Part shown: in pieces, positions 30,801 to 37,390 of the stretch
Layout: each line of letters opens with the position of its first letter
How positions within the stretch are numbered: position 1 is the first letter of the stretch
Virus record (IMG/VR): IMGVR_UViG_3300024255_000031
Location: 1 to 58,615 of that record
Length of the DNA stretch: 58,615 nucleotides
Origin: a virus
Strand: one strand, 5' to 3'
Made by a program: the position numbers and the translations under genes
The notes under the pieces: generated by a model
Seen by the model: the letters and a program-made list of their open reading frames with translations, nothing else
Database searches by the model: none
What the model was told of the DNA's origin: nothing

Positions 30801-33800
30801 CAGGCGTTGGGCAATATGGTAACATTATTAACTTCAACAACGGTACTAAGAAATGTACAGTATTTAGACCAAGTTTTGATAACTTAACTGTAACAGCAAC
30901 TAGTGCAACTGGCAATGTAATTACAGTAGCAGATACTACTACACTTTACGTTGACATGCCAGTTTACTTTGATGCAGCTATAGGCGGATTAGACCGAGGC
31001 GATAGTCCAAGTGATGTATACTATATTACTAACATTCTGTCAAGCACTACATTTACAGTAAGTGATAGTGTAGGCGGTGTTAATATTACATTAACAAATA
31101 CTACAGGACAAAGTGTTACAATGTACGCAGCAGGATTTGATAACATTATTCCAGGAAAACCTAGCGAAGACTCACTAGACTTAACAACTGGTTATACTGT
31201 TGAGCCAGCAATTGTTTACGCTAAGCCAGGATTTACAGCAGCAAGCATATCAACTGCTGATGCAATCGACTTTGGGCCAGGTACATTTGCAGATGGAAGA
31301 TTTATTGCAATTGAAGGCGGCGCAGGAGCGTCGACTAACTACTCACTAGACGGTGAAACTTGGGCAACAGGCGGAGCACTTCCTGCAAGTGCTAACTGGA
31401 GCGATGTAGTATTCGGCGGTGGACAAGGTGCAACTGCAAGAGCAGTAATTGGCGGATTAGGCGGCACTGGTGCAGTACTTGAGGCAGAACTAGGCGAACT
31501 AAACAGCATTGGATTACCTGGACCTACACAGATTGCAAGAGTAAATGTAATCCAAGGCGGTACTGGTTATATTACACCTCCGACTATTGTGTTTACATCA
31601 ACACTAGGCGGTGGCGGTGCTACTGCGGTAGCAACTGTTAAAGACGGTGCTATCCAAAACATTATTATTACAAGTACTGGTGCTGGTTATGCACAAGCAC
31701 CGACTGTTGCTGCTGCTACAGACAAACTTACAGAAGTAATTGTCCAAACACGTGGCAGAGGATATCAGAGCTCACCAACTGTAACAATTACAGGCGGCGG
31801 AGCATCAACTCAAGCACAAGTAATTGCAAACTTAGAAAACGAAGGTGTTACAGCTATTAGATTAGACACTGATGTAGACGATAATCCACTATTTGGTGAA
31901 GGTTATACAACTACGCCAACTGTGACAATTGTAGATGATGACGCTAAATGGGTAGCTATTGCAGATGGTTCAACTACTAATGCATACTTACCAACAAGTG
32001 GAGCATTAAATGCTAACTGGACAGCAGGCAATCCGTTTACTGCTTCGCATTACGTAGGAATTACACATGGTACTAATACATTTGTTGCAGTAGGTAGTGC
32101 TGGCAGCGTTGACGCAGCACAAACATCAACAGACGGTATTAGTTGGACACCGCGTACAATGACTACTCCGGCAAGCGGCACATTTAGTGCTGTGAGATAC
32201 GGCGCAGGACGTTTTGTTGCAATTAATACTGACGGGTTTACGGCAGTTAGTGTAAACGGTATTCTATGGGAAGAAGGCGGAAATATGCCAAGTGCCTTAG
32301 GTGATTGGATAAGTCTAGCATGGGGTAACGGACGTTTTGTTGCAATATCTAGTATAGGCGAATATGCAATTAGTTACGACTTTGGTGCAAATTGGTACAG
32401 CGAAAGTGATACACTGAATAATATCAGTGCAACTGGCTGGACACGAGTAGCATACGGACAAGGCTTGTTTATGGCAGTATGCGATGGTGCATCTAGCTGT
32501 GCAATTAGCTCAGATGGATTAACTTGGAACGAAGGCGCACTAAGTGGAACAGCAAGCTGGTCAACTCCAATTTTTGGTAACCCGAATAGTGTTCCAGTTT
32601 GGGTAGCACTAACAAGCGATGCAGCTACAACTGCTAACAAGATCAAAACTGGTGCAAGAGCACACGGTAGATGTTATGCAGAAGACGGTGCACTTATTGC
32701 TACTACATTGTTAGAGCCAGGCTCAGGTTATCCAGAAGGAAGCATTGTATCTATTACTTCACCAAATACAATTGCGCTTGATTCTACAGATAATATGTAT
32801 GTAGGACAGCCGATCACATTTGAAGGCGCTGATCTTGCAATAGCAGCACTTAATTCAGAAACACTTTACTACGTATCGGACGTTACAGGTAACACTATCG
32901 AAGTAAGTCTAATAAGTGGCGGAGCAAGTTACGATGTTGAAACTATTGTTGCACAAGACATAGCCGGATCAACCTTCCAAGCAGGACCACTAGTTACAGT
33001 TACTGATCCAAGTTCGACAGTTGATGCTAATGTTAATCCAAGAATTAGAAATGGTGTGCTAGGACAGCCAACGTTTACTAACAGAGGTTCGGGTTATAGT
33101 TCAGCAACAACAGAACTAGGCGGAGATGGTAACGCAGACTTGTATCAACCAAGTACGTTCATTGCTGTACGTAACTTGTTTGAATTACCAGAACCTGGAT
33201 CAAACGTTGAGTTTGCAAATATTCCAGAGAAGTACTACAAACTAGTAACAATCAGTAATGTTATTGGTCAAGAAGGTAGCTACACTGCTACATTCCAGAT
33301 CAGTCCAGGACTAGATGTGCTAACTGCACCAAAAGACGGTACAGTAATTACAACTACTAACAAGTACTCGCAAGTACGTCTAACAGGACATGACTTCTTG
33401 TACATTGGCACTGGTAACAAAGCAAAAACTAACTATCCGTTTGTAGATATTACAACGGCGTACATTGAATCACAGCAATTAGGTAGTGGCGGCGGACGAG
33501 TGTTCTACACAAGTACTGACCAAGACGGTAACTTTAACGTTGGCGGACTATTTGGTGTACAACAGTCGACTGGTACAGCGACATTGGATGCAGATGCATT
33601 TAACTTAGCAGGTCTACAGTCACTACAAATTAACGGTCTTGGACTAGGCATTGGCTCAGCTATTGTTACACAGTTCAGTACAGATCCATTCTTTACTGAA
33701 AACAGTGACAATATTGTACCGACGCAACGTGCAATTAGAAGCTACATTACAGCACAGATTGGTGGTGGTCAAAGTAGCTTGAACGTTAACACACTAACAG

Positions 33801-33934
33801 CTGGTACAGTATTCATTGCAAACGATGAAATAACAACAACCAGTGGAGGACAGCTAAATATTAAAGCGAAGATGAACTTCACAGGCGGTGTTGACGGTGC
33901 ACCAGTAGCACTAGGCTATTTCTTAAGCAGATAA
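21881..33934 (+). CDS. 4017-aa adhesin with expanded helical repeat array inserted in a beta-helix
   Basis: A 12-kb single reading frame, paralogous to the 2616-residue neighbour from end to end. Start MAEFKLGRIRFVWQGNW follows CGGAG. Parts: seven CBM5/12-like modules (about 12-450) with one G-T-G-Y insert before the last; VVYVGPLGTDEPA (about 519) and a first helical R-D module (about 670); the first beta-helix rungs (FIKTGTYNEILPIIIPEY, about 805-840). The helix is then broken by about 1850 residues of further helical modules (about 845-2690), each with [YF]-x-x-x-x-C-x-R-D-x-x-x-[IL]-[IV]-D-[AG]-x-x-[YR]-D. Beta-helix rungs resume at MFYVRNATGARNMTF (about 2695-2840). Next come an Asp-box propeller (about 3120-3590) itself split by a G-G-T-G-Y module, STDQDGNFNVGGLFGV (about 3880), and the C-terminus. 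It is among the largest gene products one would expect in a phage and presumably forms an extended adhesive appendage. Confidence 0.93.
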   Translation: MAEFKLGRIRFVWQGNWSSDRAYVADDVISFGGKSYICIRNHTSSDTFNTDFDNEIPKWEIVSDGTKWRGEWEPEVEYAPGDVVKYGSLVYICEIGHTSATFGAPDFLGLEEDLGNWTPFATSFDWKGDWTTDTRFKINDLVRYGGFVYLCNTAHISAATEELGLENDQSNWELFSDGLVYLGEWVTATRYKVNDVVKYGGNVFICTAPHTSNDFLTDETNWDVFIEGFQFEDSWNNSNVYQIGDTVTYGGYVYVAKTNNSAAQPTASPADWEVFTTGFAFQGDWSSIDSYKVGDVVRVGGTTYVAVADSTDQNPPNDTYWSKLNSGINWTNSTETFLQVQGTNDVSSGSGARFDVVKSKTVYTVSVSTGFAGTGYAQDDTILITGDNTGGTTPANDIVVTITGVTAGAVDSVTHTGYSSTWTATTEYVVGDVVIYGASSFICTATHVAQTSNRPDNDLEADYWNLLTLGSEALSLTTEGDMVYYGNQGPTRLPIGVDGQILRATDGKPDWANYGLVDNVVYVGPLGTDEPAPRSGLSIDKPWRSVRYALEQVRDGYLNPQAKQILKNNKQFFKKEITSWLDYTYGVTVTETTAGSRVFTTFDTSNLRDGMPIEFDGVNVFGGVVEGQTYYVDSVISSTTFRIAETQGGISFIPTDATGVMKGKLSYNAAKCERDTGYIVDAMIYDIGRGGTLRTTEAARSYYTEAGNEYITDVFGYQRTQTIEAYEQLKALVAEVLNNEKPVSYQSLMGILIEERASQFIDLSLVSENNAKVKADDLIDIVTIGLEAESNTAIPLPQLPNTTVFIKTGTYNEILPIIIPEYTAIVGDELRTSVIQPQPAIPLLAKDKDKTTSALNRIKEVSEQVIQNITIDATTGNTTPQRYLNGYGGATESTQRLDMSIVKTLNVLEKGVGEVALVPEVGPTPTGGTNNASDSGFANAIAQIEANIDFIVAEQTAWIQAQVDGVIAPFAADFTFDTANCERDTRFILNALRYDLTYGGNFQTTVAARSYFVNGNPVYGTGKKEETLATYTHLKSIVGDVIIEAAITPTPANTEVQDTDGDAGSAAAETFADTRLQEIFDTIDTDGTLPTAVAPDTTWVSNSISSIVTDFTSEKDTLRTSVIDFINSNYGKFTYDSAKCRRDSTILQDGSAYDVALGTNYNSIRNGVAYRRSAGEKVLEDQLTETLGAITEQKSLVAALISDTTAITRSDAYWDELLDIIENNTPNAITWSDPGVAAKTTARSDLQTNRTAIIADVISWIGTNYPNFTYDQTLLELEMGYMIDAISYDVQYGGNSATREVTSAFLTNYIGILPSSQIEVTNEAIDEITTIAATYMTGATEEAEVATLVQIISNAISADDIIALPAATYPDITWATAPIQADTNAIIDDTTVVPEVIQYITNTYSGFVYDHTKCSRDTGYIIDGLEYDILFNSKFNGTKSGMAYRRAISSAEIVIEEQLEATLGAVDHLRREIRDITSRTDKIVASTTTLKDIVVNNNVPVSYTITDPTGYDTGFFNARRLVVANQQFILDEASAYLNTNYNALWTGLTVDEQNSWIDDIDELVEALRYDLTYRGNLETTVRARSYYVDGVFVRPANQKAASIALKERLAAIIDDITTGVSITPSAGNVTAQVTSGTAGSAGAAAFALDRFTEVKNTVDTGILPAAIDPNITWVDAGLQELKSVVDERKSLIQAGSIDYINKMYPTLVYDETKCSRDVGYMIDAVIYDVIFNSNFRSTTAGKSYQRGITSTNVVLADQLSPSVDTIDYVNEALTELTIGVDTTIGQDNAAQEAYNLVKDMTTVIQNGLNSVPPIKLLAPTGYNTSDLVDVAYATTTNTTGDSSTYGNAADQLLANRDFISDELQQWLVDPTNGFDSIWGGLSANAQERCIRDAQFIVDAIRYDITYGGNTQTNVAGAAYFSNFVLTIQNNELAATLASYARLREIIGQIIAETSVTTSPGVTETQDTSGTVGNAAAIEFAQERVDDITYWLNNSTFEEKVEVATEWQLQERKTAYARLVDRKDEIVDDVVYWVEKNHQDLEYNQATCKRDAGLIVDALARDVVTGSNFATIKAGMSYYRAIPSALKTLKGELNATVGAMNFLAEKARRVALTAPNEAIKQLVTDITSYIDGGALPTPKWRDTNLEDNPDICGASTIWENKAYIQEEVIEHITQEFPEIEYDEAKCRRDVGYIVDALRYDLSFGGEYATYKMFEYYYYNNSVQLGDNELEATLAAYDYVKFVAMSLAINSVSSPGALQTRVEPKLRDESQLTGDAGTFARVEELMTALYNNLSIGEYINRVTVTDVASNALTTSEVHNFTIGTELIVDSINGELDTGTYYVKTVPTSTTFTLSTFFNGPEAALSDATGLEDIINVVRTPDLSNVTANFKQQFTNIQGSKSLIQEKVTDYIVEKFPTLVYNQAKCERDVGLIIDAVGKDMLLDTNYLTTIAALSYYRGTQADVVIKEQRLATVQAYRELKNFITTYVSGEGSSVNYGGRNDNSSVKVRVNNLMNIVINIIEKGAKVTPEMQGTVTYFNDRETINAVDALKVNKDFLGSEATAWIKANFGGEVTDIVGSPGALSFSAPHNLEVNDPVVFSGTVFGGIEVGVTYYVSAVPSANDIQLTTAPGEESINTFTGGSGSMTASYAFDETACKRDMASYIDSIIYDLQYPGNYHSLRAARLYVNAVEGSQYSDMFYVRNATGARNMTFNGLLGNLSEKNQFGTRRPTGGAYVSLDPGFGPWDTEAWVTNKSCYVQNVSTFGTGCIGNKIDGSLHAGGNRSVVSNDFTQILSDGIGVWCSGNNSLTELVSVFAYYNYAGYIADFGGRIRATNGNSSYGTFGVIAEGTDLGEEPIVADVDNLSQNALVYSVSTDGEEEVLAMEYSNAGTGYTNAQYAISGNGFNAATVGDEFRDQAVVEARIIDVDDGNGTGGEDYVIAQNVAQGGDKVSITLAATDFALGDAYNGMRAQVTAGTGVGQYGNIINFNNGTKKCTVFRPSFDNLTVTATSATGNVITVADTTTLYVDMPVYFDAAIGGLDRGDSPSDVYYITNILSSTTFTVSDSVGGVNITLTNTTGQSVTMYAAGFDNIIPGKPSEDSLDLTTGYTVEPAIVYAKPGFTAASISTADAIDFGPGTFADGRFIAIEGGAGASTNYSLDGETWATGGALPASANWSDVVFGGGQGATARAVIGGLGGTGAVLEAELGELNSIGLPGPTQIARVNVIQGGTGYITPPTIVFTSTLGGGGATAVATVKDGAIQNIIITSTGAGYAQAPTVAAATDKLTEVIVQTRGRGYQSSPTVTITGGGASTQAQVIANLENEGVTAIRLDTDVDDNPLFGEGYTTTPTVTIVDDDAKWVAIADGSTTNAYLPTSGALNANWTAGNPFTASHYVGITHGTNTFVAVGSAGSVDAAQTSTDGISWTPRTMTTPASGTFSAVRYGAGRFVAINTDGFTAVSVNGILWEEGGNMPSALGDWISLAWGNGRFVAISSIGEYAISYDFGANWYSESDTLNNISATGWTRVAYGQGLFMAVCDGASSCAISSDGLTWNEGALSGTASWSTPIFGNPNSVPVWVALTSDAATTANKIKTGARAHGRCYAEDGALIATTLLEPGSGYPEGSIVSITSPNTIALDSTDNMYVGQPITFEGADLAIAALNSETLYYVSDVTGNTIEVSLISGGASYDVETIVAQDIAGSTFQAGPLVTVTDPSSTVDANVNPRIRNGVLGQPTFTNRGSGYSSATTELGGDGNADLYQPSTFIAVRNLFELPEPGSNVEFANIPEKYYKLVTISNVIGQEGSYTATFQISPGLDVLTAPKDGTVITTTNKYSQVRLTGHDFLYIGTGNKAKTNYPFVDITTAYIESQQLGSGGGRVFYTSTDQDGNFNVGGLFGVQQSTGTATLDADAFNLAGLQSLQINGLGLGIGSAIVTQFSTDPFFTENSDNIVPTQRAIRSYITAQIGGGQSSLNVNTLTAGTVFIANDEITTTSGGQLNIKAKMNFTGGVDGAPVALGYFLSR
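23880..29990 (+). repeat. Twelve-copy helical protein module array
   Basis: The C-x-R-D…[IV]-D-[AG]-x-x-[YR]-D signature appears about 12 times, beginning near 23,890, 24,812, 25,293, 25,690, 26,114, 26,560, 27,015, 27,540, 28,010, 28,425, 29,140 and 29,830. Spacing is mostly 400-520 bases, with a few longer units. Two copies (near 25,690 and 26,560) have lost the C-x-R-D part. Modules end with G-x-x-Y-x-R-x or S-Y-[YF] and are rich in Ala, Asp, Glu and Leu, as expected for alpha-helical repeats. The 2616-residue paralogue has a single copy. Confidence 0.85.
30356..30403 (+). repeat. 48-bp tract identical to 17052-17099
   Basis: Second copy of the identical 48-base stretch in the beta-helix coding region, here in the 4017-residue gene. 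Confidence 0.85.
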
Positions 33935-33949
33935 ACGGAGAAAAATAAA

Positions 33950-34270
33950 ATGGCAACAGGAAGATTAGGAGTACAGGATTTAACGGCGGACACAGATACT
34001 ACTGTGTACACCGTTCCTGTAGGCACGTATGCGATTGCAAACGTGTCTATAACAAACAGAAACCAAACATCAATTACATTGAGATTGGCGATGGCAACAA
34101 CATCTACACCAAACCCAGAGGAATTTATAGAATATGAAACTGTAATTATTCCAAATGGTGTTTTTGAGCGTACAGGACTTGTGATGCAGGGCGGACTAAA
34201 TATAGTAGCAAGAACAAATCAAAGTAACGTTGGTGTAACTGTATACGGCATCGAAACATCGACAACGTAA
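33950..34270 (+). CDS. Small beta-sandwich-like fibre-cluster protein, 106 aa
   Basis: A 106-residue protein beginning MATGRLGVQDLTADTDTTVY, with a VPVGTYAIANVSITN strand pair, EYETVIIPNGVFERTG, LVMQGGLNIVA and a C-terminal VTVYGIE strand. The order and turns match the small proteins at 2175-2522 and 13179-13508 (VPTG/VPVG near the start, then IIP-x-[NG], then G-G/Q-G). It starts 15 bases after the giant adhesin stop behind CGGAG, so it is probably co-transcribed. It is likely a structural partner placed beside the fibre; function not known. Confidence 0.83.
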   Translation: MATGRLGVQDLTADTDTTVYTVPVGTYAIANVSITNRNQTSITLRLAMATTSTPNPEEFIEYETVIIPNGVFERTGLVMQGGLNIVARTNQSNVGVTVYGIETSTT

Positions 34271-34290
34271 TTTGACAGGGGAATTAAAAA

Positions 34291-36393
34291 ATGGCACGTT
34301 ATAATACAGCACCACAGACACTGGAAGTGACAGGAGAAACAGAATTCACCTATGCGTTCACAGGCGGAATTATTAGTTTAACTGGTACAACAGGTTATAC
34401 TGTGACAATGGTAAGTCCAGTATTTTTCCCTGGCAGTAGGCAAACATTCTATAATGCTACTGATGGAATGATTACACTAGAAACAGCAGCAGGACAAATT
34501 ACAGGTAACGGTGTTACACTTGGAACATCAGTAGATATTCCAACTAACTCAACATACCAAATAACATCAGATGGTGCAGATTACGTACTAACAAGTGCGT
34601 TAGCTGGTACAACAGTATTTGAACTTCCAGTTACATTTAACGATGTACTAAACGCTGATGCTAAAGTTGAATTAAATCCGTTAGACAATAATGTAGAAAT
34701 TAAACCAACCGGCTCTGGCATAGTTGACATTAGTCCTCAATCCTCCGTCTCAATTCAACCAGGGGCACAGGCAACTATCCGTCCTACAGGCGATTTAACA
34801 CTAGCATCTGCATCGGGCTCAGTAAGCTTAGGTGAAGCCGGCAAGGCAACAAGCTTTCCGGGTAACATTAGCTTCACAGCAGATAACCAAACTATTAATA
34901 TGTCACCAACTGGAACCGGATCGGTAACAATAGATCCAGGTGGCAATGTTACTATTGGTGCAGGCGGAACTTTAAATATTAGTTCTGACACACTCGGTGG
35001 CATTACTAATATGAGTATCGGTGCGTCAAATCCAAGTACAGGCGCATTTACTTCAATAACAGCAGGCGGATCTGCTACATTTACTGCAAACGCTGCATCG
35101 ACTAGTACTACATCAGGAACGATTATTGTTACAGGTGGCGCAGGTATTAGTGGTGACATTTATGCAGGAAGTTTACAAGGTACTCCAATTGGTAGTTCTT
35201 CTCGTAGTACAGCATTATTTACTAATTTAGGCTCAAATGGCGATGTAGCGTTTACTAAAAATGTAGCATCAACTAACACTACAACTGGTACACTAGTTGT
35301 AGCAGGTGGTGTTGGTATAGCAGGAGCACTACACGCAGGCAGTATTCAAAATACTGCAATTGGTAGCTCAACACGCAGTTCAGGTGCATTTACAACACTA
35401 ACATCAAACTCTACAGTAGATTTTACAGCAACAACTGAAGCAACTGACGCTACTGGTGATACAGGTACACTTAGAGTAGAAGGTGGTGCAAGTATTGCTA
35501 AACGTGTTTACTCCGGTGGTGGCTTCCAAGGTGCAATTGGTAATGTTTCACGTAGCACAGGTGCATTTACAACACTAACAGCTAACAGCACAGTTACACT
35601 AAGCCCAGGCGCTAACGTAACACTAAGTCCAACAGGATCAGGTACAGTTACACTATCACCAGCAGGTGGTGGATCAATTAACAATATGTCAATTGGTGCT
35701 ACTACTAGAAGTACTGCTCAATTTACGTCTATTAATGCAAATAGTACAGTAACATTTAGTAGCGTACTTGACTTGACAGCTACAACAGATTCTAATGGAA
35801 CAAACGGCGATAACGGCACATTGCGCTGTGAAGGTGGTGCAAGTATTGCTAAACGTGTTTACTCCGGTGGTGGTTTCTTTGGTAGCCTAAGTGGTAACGT
35901 AAGTGGTAACTTAACCGGTAATGTAACTTCAACTGGCACTTCAACTTTTAGTGTTGTTAACGTAGGCAGTCGAGTAGATATTACAAACACTACAGACGCA
36001 ACTGATAGTTCAGGCGATACAGGTGCATTGCGTGTTGAAGGCGGTGTAAGTGTTGCTAAAAGAATCTTTGCTGGTGGTACTATTGTTGCCAATGGCGGTA
36101 CACAAGGTATTATCGGGTACTCACCGCAAAACAGTTCAACAACTCTTGCAGACAGTGACAGGAAATACATTGTATCTAACACTGGTTCTATTACACTAAC
36201 GTTGCCAGCAACAGGTACAGATGGCAGAACTATTGTACTAGTAGACGGAAATAACTGGGGATCGTTTAACTGCACACTTGCAAGAAACGGTAAAAACATA
36301 GGCGGCGTAGCAGAAAACTTAGTTTTGAACGTATCTAATTCTAAAGTAGAATTAGTTTACAGAGGCGGCGACTGGAAGGTATTCTTATCATAA
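34291..36393 (+). CDS. Tail-fibre-like repetitive protein, 700 aa
   Basis: A 700-residue fibre protein. Residues 1-115 form a compact N-terminal domain (TLEVTGETEFTYAFTGG, then FFPGSRQTFYN). Residues 120-600 are repeats built from I-G-x-x-[ST]-[RP]-S-T-[GA]-x-F-T-[ST]-[IL] and G-T-L-[RV]-[VC]-[EA]-G-G-[AV]-[SG]-[IV]-[AS] elements, which are common in phage tail-fibre shafts. Residues 605-700 form a terminal domain (SDRKYIVSNTGSITLTLP, LARNGKNIGG, ending LVYRGGDWKVFLS) of the type found at the end of many phage fibres that carry a glycine-rich tip or need one supplied by a separate protein. The three Cys/Gly-rich proteins directly downstream would suit that adhesin role. The start follows an AGGGG ribosome binding site. 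Confidence 0.9.
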   Translation: MARYNTAPQTLEVTGETEFTYAFTGGIISLTGTTGYTVTMVSPVFFPGSRQTFYNATDGMITLETAAGQITGNGVTLGTSVDIPTNSTYQITSDGADYVLTSALAGTTVFELPVTFNDVLNADAKVELNPLDNNVEIKPTGSGIVDISPQSSVSIQPGAQATIRPTGDLTLASASGSVSLGEAGKATSFPGNISFTADNQTINMSPTGTGSVTIDPGGNVTIGAGGTLNISSDTLGGITNMSIGASNPSTGAFTSITAGGSATFTANAASTSTTSGTIIVTGGAGISGDIYAGSLQGTPIGSSSRSTALFTNLGSNGDVAFTKNVASTNTTTGTLVVAGGVGIAGALHAGSIQNTAIGSSTRSSGAFTTLTSNSTVDFTATTEATDATGDTGTLRVEGGASIAKRVYSGGGFQGAIGNVSRSTGAFTTLTANSTVTLSPGANVTLSPTGSGTVTLSPAGGGSINNMSIGATTRSTAQFTSINANSTVTFSSVLDLTATTDSNGTNGDNGTLRCEGGASIAKRVYSGGGFFGSLSGNVSGNLTGNVTSTGTSTFSVVNVGSRVDITNTTDATDSSGDTGALRVEGGVSVAKRIFAGGTIVANGGTQGIIGYSPQNSSTTLADSDRKYIVSNTGSITLTLPATGTDGRTIVLVDGNNWGSFNCTLARNGKNIGGVAENLVLNVSNSKVELVYRGGDWKVFLS
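35479..35522 (+). repeat. 44-bp direct repeat within the 700-aa fibre gene (copy 1)
   Basis: Identical over 44 bases to 35830-35873. It encodes EGGASIAKRVYSGGG in both copies, which lie 351 bases apart (exactly 117 codons), so recombination between them would add or remove shaft repeats in frame. Confidence 0.85.
35830..35873 (+). repeat. 44-bp direct repeat within the 700-aa fibre gene (copy 2)
   Basis: Second copy of the 44-base exact repeat at 35479-35522. Confidence 0.85.
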
Positions 36394-36409
36394 AGAGTAA
36401 GGTAATTAA

Positions 36410-37375
36410 ATGGCTAATTTAAACAGACTTTTAAACGACAGAGCCCAGGTATTTCGTCGAGGCGAGGAAGATACCAAAGGCGGTCAAACATATTATTATG
36501 CTTTTACTGATACTGCTACTGGTCGTTGTCAATTTTGTTGGAAGTCACCGGGTACTGGCTGTGCAGTAGTAGAAGTTTGGGGAAGTTCAGGCGGTGGCGG
36601 CAGAATGTGTTGCTGTTCCGGTCCAGGCGTTCCTGGTAATCCAGGTGCCTATAGTAGAAAGTATACCAGAGTCTGTAGCGGAACATATATATGCGGATGG
36701 GGCGGTTGTTCGCAACAGCCTACTAATTTGTGCTACGGCGGACGTGGCAATTGCTCAGTAGCATGTGTGTTTAACTCAGGTAATAACGGATGTGCAAGAT
36801 CAGAAGCAGGCTTTGGCGGATTTAGTCGTTGTACAACTAGTACATCACAATTCCGTTGTTTAAGAATCCAATGTAATTTTTGCTCAACTTGTATTGGTAC
36901 ATACTGTGGTATTGTTTGTAACTATCGAGGTCCAAACACTGCTGTGGCTGCAAATGCATCTAGTGGAGATTTAAATATTCCAGGTGGTATTTCTTGTACT
37001 AGATTCTGTACGTGTTACAACTGTAGATCGTGTGGTTATGAATACACCTTAGCTCTATCGCCAGGAGTACACGGACAAGAATGTTCACCGTGTGTAAGAA
37101 TGAAAACTGCCGGCGAGCCAATGAACTGGTGTAACTGTGCTACACATTCAGGACGTATGTCAGCACAATTGGGAGTTAAAGCATTTACTAAAACGTTACC
37201 TCAAATGTACCCATGCTGGAGTAGCGGCAACAGAGAATGTGCTTGTTACGAATTTGTATCGTGTTATTACAATGGTACTGGAGTTCCGGGACTAGGAGGT
37301 ATACCTTGTGCCGGCGTCAGAGCAAACCCAACACGTGGCGGTCATGGCGGCATCAAAGTAACATTTTATTCATGA
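36410..37375 (+). CDS. Cysteine- and glycine-rich fibre-tip-like protein A, 321 aa
   Basis: First of three tandem paralogues. I count 34 cysteines in 321 residues. The N-terminus MANLNRLLNDRAQVFRRGE looks helical. It is followed by the conserved block FTDTATGRCQFCWKSPGTGC, then E-V-W-G-S-x-G-x-G-G-R-x-C-C-C, then V-C-S-G-T-Y-I-C-G-W, then ACVFNSGNNGCAR, and the end P-C-A-G-V-R-x…R-G-G-H-G-G-I-K-V-T-F-Y-S. There is no signal peptide or membrane segment. The C-terminal [GC]-x-G-V-R…G-G-H-G-x-[IV]-K-[VI]-T-F-Y pattern resembles glycine-rich phage adhesin ends. Coming straight after a fibre gene, it is most likely a receptor-binding tip or virion surface protein. The cysteines could form disulfides after release or bind metal; the sequence cannot say which. 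Confidence 0.88.
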   Translation: MANLNRLLNDRAQVFRRGEEDTKGGQTYYYAFTDTATGRCQFCWKSPGTGCAVVEVWGSSGGGGRMCCCSGPGVPGNPGAYSRKYTRVCSGTYICGWGGCSQQPTNLCYGGRGNCSVACVFNSGNNGCARSEAGFGGFSRCTTSTSQFRCLRIQCNFCSTCIGTYCGIVCNYRGPNTAVAANASSGDLNIPGGISCTRFCTCYNCRSCGYEYTLALSPGVHGQECSPCVRMKTAGEPMNWCNCATHSGRMSAQLGVKAFTKTLPQMYPCWSSGNRECACYEFVSCYYNGTGVPGLGGIPCAGVRANPTRGGHGGIKVTFYS

Positions 37376-37390
37376 GGAAACAGGCATAAT

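Noticed and set aside
13995-33934. Possible polysaccharide depolymerase activity of the beta-helix domains
   Set aside because: The pectate-lyase-like fold is visible, but I could not identify a consistent catalytic acid pair, so only a binding or adhesive role is stated.
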